A DNA stretch of 64,000 bases from Aliivibrio sp. EL58 (lineage in GTDB: Bacteria > Pseudomonadota > Gammaproteobacteria > Enterobacterales > Vibrionaceae): NCBI RefSeq assembly GCF_900312675.1, contig NZ_OMPC01000008.1, positions 188,937-252,936 of the forward strand, written 5' to 3'. The notes beneath the pieces were generated by a model. It ran no database searches and was not told the DNA's origin. It worked only from the letters and a program-made list of their open reading frames with translations. This document shows positions 60,063 to 64,000 of this stretch, piece by piece (the first letter of the stretch is position 1; every line of letters begins with the position of its first letter). Both the position numbers and the translations under genes were made by a program.

Positions 60063-61031
60063 TTGCAGATAGGTAAATATACATTAAAGAACAATCTTAT
60101 CGTTGCTCCTATGGCTGGTGTAACTGATAGGCCCTTTCGTGAGTTGTGTATGCGTTACGGCGCAGGTATGGCTGTGAGCGAAATGATGTCTTCTAATCCA
60201 AAACTGTGGAAAACATCTAAGTCCCAAAATCGCATGGTACATGAAGGTGAATCTGGTATTCGCTCAGTACAAATTGCAGGGGCAGATCCAAAGTTAATGG
60301 CGGAAGCAGCGCAACACTGTGTTGAAACTGGTGCGCAAATCATCGATATCAATATGGGATGCCCTGCTAAAAAAGTGAATAAGAAGCTTGCAGGCTCAGC
60401 GCTTCTACAACGACCAGATTTGATTGAAGAGATCTTACTGGCTGTGGTGAATGCAGTTGATGTTCCTGTCACTCTGAAAACGCGCACAGGCTGGGATCCA
60501 GACAATAGAAACTGTGTTCAGGTTGCAAAAATGGCAGAACAGTGTGGCATTCAAGCTTTAGCGCTCCATGGGCGAACCAGAGCTTGTATGTACAAAGGTG
60601 ATGCTGAGTACGACAACATTAAAGCGGTAAAAGAAGCGATTTCTATTCCGGTTATAGCGAACGGTGATATCGACTCGCCGGAGAAGGCTCGTTTTGTGCT
60701 TGATTACACAGGCGCTGACGCTTTAATGATCGGCCGTCCTGCACAAGGTAGGCCATGGATTTTTCAAGAAATCCAACATTATTTAGAAACGGGCGAACTT
60801 ATGCCACCTCTTCCAATTGAAGAAGTGAAGGCCACTTTACTTGGCCATGTTCATGCGCTTCACCAGTTTTATGGTGAGTTTTTAGGCCCTCGCATTGCTC
60901 GTAAGCATGTGGGTTGGTATTTAAAAGAGCATGAGCAAGCAAATGAGTTCCGCCGCGGCTTTAATGCGATAGAGGACGCCTCACAGCAACTCCATCAGCT
61001 TGAAAGCTATTTCGACCACGTTGCATCATAA
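60063..61031 (+). CDS. dusB: tRNA-dihydrouridine synthase B
   Basis: An FMN enzyme of about 322 aa that reduces uridine to dihydrouridine in the tRNA D-loop (position 17 in E. coli). It shows [33 protein letters not shown] with the catalytic Cys, and [13 protein letters not shown]. The start is uncertain: TTG at 60063 ([11 protein letters not shown]) matches the usual family N-terminus and length. An in-frame GTG at 60054 and an ATG at 59982, the latter inside the promoter, are alternatives. fis follows 22 bp downstream. Confidence 0.92.
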   Translation: MQIGKYTLKNNLIVAPMAGVTDRPFRELCMRYGAGMAVSEMMSSNPKLWKTSKSQNRMVHEGESGIRSVQIAGADPKLMAEAAQHCVETGAQIIDINMGCPAKKVNKKLAGSALLQRPDLIEEILLAVVNAVDVPVTLKTRTGWDPDNRNCVQVAKMAEQCGIQALALHGRTRACMYKGDAEYDNIKAVKEAISIPVIANGDIDSPEKARFVLDYTGADALMIGRPAQGRPWIFQEIQHYLETGELMPPLPIEEVKATLLGHVHALHQFYGEFLGPRIARKHVGWYLKEHEQANEFRRGFNAIEDASQQLHQLESYFDHVAS

Positions 61032-61053
61032 TAACAGAAGAGCTAAACAGAAT

Positions 61054-61350
61054 ATGTTCGATCAATCTATGACTTCAGAAGCATTAACAGTTACAACAGT
61101 TACAGCACAAGACCAAATTACTCAGAAACCACTACGTGACTCTGTTAAGGCTTCGCTGAAAAACTACTTAGGCCAATTAAACGGTCAAGAAGTTAACGAC
61201 TTATATGAATTAGTATTAGCTGAAGTAGAGCAACCTCTACTAGACATGATCATGCAGCATACTCGCGGCAACCAAACAAAAGCAGCAAATATGATGGGTA
61301 TCAACCGTGGTACACTTCGTAAGAAACTTAAAAAATACGGCATGAACTAA
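61054..61350 (+). CDS. fis: DNA-binding protein Fis
   Basis: A 98-aa nucleoid protein that bends DNA and activates rRNA promoters; abundant in early exponential growth. The C-terminal helix-turn-helix [26 protein letters not shown] is nearly identical to E. coli Fis. ATG at 61054 ([11 protein letters not shown]) gives exactly 98 aa. A longer frame to 61000 overlaps dusB and is rejected. It is co-transcribed with dusB. Confidence 0.97.
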   Translation: MFDQSMTSEALTVTTVTAQDQITQKPLRDSVKASLKNYLGQLNGQEVNDLYELVLAEVEQPLLDMIMQHTRGNQTKAANMMGINRGTLRKKLKKYGMN

Positions 61351-61378
61351 TATAGATTCATATCTTATTGAAAAATTT

Positions 61379-61412
61379 AAAGCAGTGTTAAGCAATTAAC
61401 GCTGCTTTTTTT
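61379..61412 (+). terminator. Terminator of dusB-fis
   Basis: AAAGCAGTGTTAA (61379-61391) pairs with TTAACGCTGCTTT (61396-61408) with one G-U, followed by T. Confidence 0.88.
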
Positions 61413-61456
61413 ATACCTAAAATAAACACATTCATACCTTTCTAGGGACAATAGGT

Positions 61457-61494
61457 ATAAAAAAACCGATACTACATTTCTGTAATATCGGCTT
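61457..61494 (-). terminator. Terminator of the coiled-coil protein gene
   Basis: On the minus strand AGCCGATATTACA pairs with TGTAGTATCGGTT around a 4-nt loop, followed by TTTTTATACC. Confidence 0.8.
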
Positions 61495-61510
61495 TTAAAT
61501 CTCTTACCTA

Positions 61511-61819
61511 CTATGGCGGCCAAGCTCGTTTCTTGCCACCACCAGCCCCAGCTCCTGAGCGAATAAGCTCAACAGCTTTTGCTGTTTTCTCTTCAATTCC
61601 TTTCAAGCGCTCATCAAGTTCACTTAAATCAGCAGAGGCTCCTGCAGTACTCGTACCTTGAGTAGCAACACCATCAATCATTTTACCGATCTTGGCATTC
61701 TGAGCTTCAATACGCTTAATACGAGCATCAAGCTCCATTACTGCTTTGCCTTGCTCACTGATTTTTTTATCGATAACTTTCAGAGCGGAAAGCAATTTCA
61801 TTACGTATTGTTTTTCCAT
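61511..61819 (-). CDS. Small coiled-coil protein of unknown function
   Basis: A 102-aa hydrophilic protein. Residues about 5-50 have heptad-like spacing (MKLLSALKVIDKKI, MELDARIKRIEAQNAKI), then a Thr/Ala/Ser linker, a second coiled stretch (LSELDERLKGIEEKTAKAV), and a Gly-rich basic tail (GAGAGGGKKRAWPP). It has no signal peptide or membrane segment. I do not recognise a family with known function. It has its own terminator, and the ATG at 61819 lies in a clean upstream region, so it is likely real. Confidence 0.65.
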   Translation of the reverse strand: MEKQYVMKLLSALKVIDKKISEQGKAVMELDARIKRIEAQNAKIGKMIDGVATQGTSTAGASADLSELDERLKGIEEKTAKAVELIRSGAGAGGGKKRAWPP

Positions 61820-61908
61820 TAATTGGCTCTCACCTAATTTTTGCTCGTATTCTTATACATAAACTATCGACCATTTTATCAACATCTTGAGTAAACAGGC
61901 ATAATAAT

Positions 61909-62328
61909 TTACGCTTTTTTCTCTTCTAGCTCAGCCAAGGCTGAAAGAATCGAACAATGTGAGGCATCATCATCAATATGACCACAACATGCATCATTAA
62001 TACTTTTTAATGCGGTACGAATATCTGTTAACTGCGCAATTTTTTCATCAATGGTATTTAACTTAGCTTGGGTGATCGATTTAACCTCAGCACAACTGTG
62101 TTTAGTGGCCTCTAAACGGATCGCAAGTAATTCCTGGATCTCATCTAACGTTAACCCTAGCTGCTTTGATTTTAAAATAAACCGAATTTGAGCCAAATTT
62201 TCTTCATTATAAAGACGATAACCACTGCTACTTCTTCCTGATGGAATAAGTAAGCCATTTTTCTCGTAGAAGCGTAACGTATCACTGGTTACCTTACACA
62301 GTTTTGCCAATTCACCAATCAAATACAT
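61909..62328 (-). CDS. zntR: MerR-family metal regulator (ZntR-like)
   Basis: A 139-aa MerR-type activator. The N-terminal helix-turn-helix (MYLIGELAKLCKVTSDTLRFYEKNGL) is followed by a dimerisation helix and a C-terminal metal loop DACCGHIDDDASHCSIL, matching the ZntR Cys-Cys-His-Cys pattern. A further Cys lies in HSCAEVKS. I chose ATG at 62328 (MYLIGEL), with GAGG 9 bp upstream; ATG at 62343 would add five residues. The usual target, zntA, is not in this window. Divergent from purH. Confidence 0.9.
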   Translation of the reverse strand: MYLIGELAKLCKVTSDTLRFYEKNGLLIPSGRSSSGYRLYNEENLAQIRFILKSKQLGLTLDEIQELLAIRLEATKHSCAEVKSITQAKLNTIDEKIAQLTDIRTALKSINDACCGHIDDDASHCSILSALAELEEKKA

Positions 62329-62404
62329 TTTATTTTGCCTCATCCCTCTTTATACAGGCCTATTTTTATTCTTTTTTTAGAGAAATGGCATCTTTTTTTT
62401 ACCA

Positions 62405-62420
62405 GTGCAAACGATTGCGC
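62405..62420 (+). promoter_or_regulatory. Putative PurR box upstream of purH
   Basis: GTGCAAACGATTGCGC matches the PurR consensus ACGCAAACGTTTGCGT at 12 of 16 positions, with the core GCAAACG-TTGCG kept. It lies about 200 bp before purH; purHD is a PurR target in E. coli. Confidence 0.6.
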
Positions 62421-62614
62421 GAGCTTTTTTGTTTAACTTTAGTTAGAATATGCGCCATTGCGTTGATGTGATGTTTCTAACTTCACTCTCGATTAGGGTA
62501 TTTCCCAAAACTGGCCAATTACTGTTTATTACTTTTACTACTTAATAAAAGACAAACAGAACAAGTTCATTTTTGGCAAAAATCCTAACTTAATTCTAAA
62601 GGAAGAAAGTAGCA

Positions 62615-64000
62615 ATGAATAACCCACGTCCGATCCGTCGCGCGCTAATTAGCGTATCTGATAAAACTGGTATTGTAGAATTTGCTCAAGCACTGACTGA
62701 ACGTGGTGTTGATATTTTATCTACTGGCGGCACAGCTCGCCTGCTGGCAGAAAAAAATATCCCTGTAACAGAAGTATCTGATTACACAGGCTTCCCTGAA
62801 ATGATGGATGGCCGCGTTAAAACTCTTCATCCTAAAGTACATGGTGGTGTTCTTGGTCGTCGCGGTCAAGATGATGACATCATGGCTCAACATGGTATCA
62901 ACCCAATCGATATTGTTGTTGTTAACCTTTATCCATTCGCTGAAACCGTAGCAAAAGAAGGCTGTACTCTAGCTGATGCTGTTGAGAACATCGATATCGG
63001 TGGTCCAACAATGGTTCGCTCTGCGGCTAAAAACCATAAAGACGTTGCTATTGTCGTTAATGCTCACGATTACGATCGCGTAATTTCTGAAATGGACGCT
63101 AACGACAAATCACTGACTCAAGCAACGCGTTTTGACCTTGCGATTGCAGCATTTGAGCACACGGCCTCTTACGATGGCATGATCGCTAATTACTTCGGCA
63201 CTATGGTTCCTTCTTATGGAGAGAACAAAGAAGGTGATGAAGAGAGCAAGTTCCCTCGCACCTTCAACCAACAGTTCGAGAAAAAACAAGACATGCGCTA
63301 CGGTGAGAACAGTCATCAAGCTGCTGCATTCTATGTTGAAGCAAATCCTGAAGAAGCGTCAGTATCAACTGCTCGCCAGATCCAAGGTAAAGCGCTTTCT
63401 TACAACAACATTGCAGATACAGATGCTGCTCTAGAGTGTGTGAAAGAATTTGACGAACCTGCATGTGTTATCGTTAAACACGCAAATCCATGTGGTGTTG
63501 CCCTAGGTAAAGATGTTCTTGAAGCTTATGACCGCGCTTTCAAAACAGACCCAACCTCTGCATTTGGCGGTATCATCGCATTTAACCGCGAACTAGATGC
63601 AGCTACAGCAACAGCAATTACTGAGCGTCAATTCGTTGAAGTTATCATTGCTCCTTCTGTTTCTGCTGAAGCAATTGAAATCGTAGCGGCTAAGAAAAAC
63701 CTTCGTCTACTTGAATGTGGTGAGTGGTCGACGAAAACAACTGGCTTTGACGTGAAACGCGTTAACGGCGGTTTACTAGTTCAAGATCGCGATCAAGGCA
63801 TGGTATCTGAAGATGAGCTTAAAGTGGTTTCTAAGCGCCAACCAACGGCTGAAGAATTAAAAGATGCATTGTTCTGCTGGAAAGTAGCTAAATACGTTAA
63901 ATCTAACGCGATTGTTTACTCTAAAGGTGACATGACTATCGGTGTCGGCGCTGGCCAAATGAGCCGTGTTTACTCTGCAAAAATCGCAGGTATTAAAGCC
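62615..64000 (+). CDS. purH: Bifunctional AICAR transformylase/IMP cyclohydrolase (5' part)
   Basis: 462 codons without a stop, running off the window end; the full protein should be about 530 aa. It performs the last two steps of IMP synthesis. The N-terminal IMP cyclohydrolase domain starts [12 protein letters not shown] with the conserved Lys, and NLYPF and [13 protein letters not shown] are present. The AICAR transformylase domain begins around 200, with [10 protein letters not shown] and KHANPCG containing the catalytic Lys-His. ATG at 62615 follows AAAGGAAG. It is truncated only by the window. Confidence 0.97.
   Translation, partial: MNNPRPIRRALISVSDKTGIVEFAQALTERGVDILSTGGTARLLAEKNIPVTEVSDYTGFPEMMDGRVKTLHPKVHGGVLGRRGQDDDIMAQHGINPIDIVVVNLYPFAETVAKEGCTLADAVENIDIGGPTMVRSAAKNHKDVAIVVNAHDYDRVISEMDANDKSLTQATRFDLAIAAFEHTASYDGMIANYFGTMVPSYGENKEGDEESKFPRTFNQQFEKKQDMRYGENSHQAAAFYVEANPEEASVSTARQIQGKALSYNNIADTDAALECVKEFDEPACVIVKHANPCGVALGKDVLEAYDRAFKTDPTSAFGGIIAFNRELDAATATAITERQFVEVIIAPSVSAEAIEIVAAKKNLRLLECGEWSTKTTGFDVKRVNGGLLVQDRDQGMVSEDELKVVSKRQPTAEELKDALFCWKVAKYVKSNAIVYSKGDMTIGVGAGQMSRVYSAKIAGIKA

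Overview
The window reads as a contiguous piece of the main chromosome of a Vibrionaceae gammaproteobacterium, most likely Aliivibrio (Vibrio) fischeri or a close relative. The reasons are AT-rich sequence, enterobacteria-like gene blocks (orn/rsgA/psd; epmA-frdABCD-efp/epmB; pfkA-fieF-cpxP/cpxRA; cysE-gpsA-secB-yibN-envC; fxsA/aspA-dcuA-dsbD; mtlADR; aroQ-accBC-prmA-dusB-fis; purH) and a vibrio-type acetate-switch locus (crbR, actP, crbS, acs). The species call is inference from gene content and protein similarity, not a database match. I see no insertion sequence, prophage, integron or CRISPR array. Nearly all of the sequence is coding, with short intergenic regions that carry clear rho-independent terminators.

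Layout. 1-5.0 kb: initiator tRNA-fMet and tRNA-Gly(GCC), oligoribonuclease, the ribosome-assembly GTPase RsgA, phosphatidylserine decarboxylase, a DMT permease and EpmA. 5.0-10.5 kb: fumarate reductase frdABCD, then EF-P and EpmB; with EpmA this puts EF-P and two of its three modification enzymes within 6.5 kb. 10.6-15.7 kb: phosphofructokinase, a cation-efflux pump and the Cpx envelope-stress system with GTAAA-type CpxR boxes. 15.7-20.8 kb: TrmL, CysE, GpsA, SecB, a YibN-like rhodanese and EnvC. 20.9-28.3 kb: FxsA, aspartase and DcuA (fumarate generation and uptake that would feed FrdABCD), a Usp protein, DsbD and NagB. 28.3-32.7 kb: the mannitol operon mtlADR behind a long leader.

32.7-35.9 kb holds an arsenic operon, arsR - GAPDH - dual-specificity-type phosphatase - arsJ. 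It fits arsenate detoxification by forming and exporting 1-arseno-3-phosphoglycerate, with an extra phosphatase of unknown role and an ArsR that lacks the classical three-cysteine motif. 36-42.7 kb: a GAF-GGDEF diguanylate cyclase, an NDH-2-like dehydrogenase, an orphan BamA/D15-type barrel, GlmS and a DeoR regulator.

42.9-56.2 kb is an acetate-uptake and activation locus: CrbR, MarC, a DUF485 protein with ActP, the giant transporter-fused kinase CrbS, an MFS permease, a CNMP-CBS-DUF294 protein with a DEDD exonuclease, and acetyl-CoA synthetase. Three of its promoter regions (before the DUF485 gene/actP, before the DUF294 gene, before acs) share the near-palindrome GACTAAAGT(C). I propose this as the CrbR operator and consider it the most interesting regulatory observation here. 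56.5-64 kb: aroQ-accB-accC, prmA, dusB-fis behind a stringent-type promoter, a small coiled-coil protein, a ZntR-like regulator, and the 5' part of purH behind a PurR-like box; purH runs off the end of the window.
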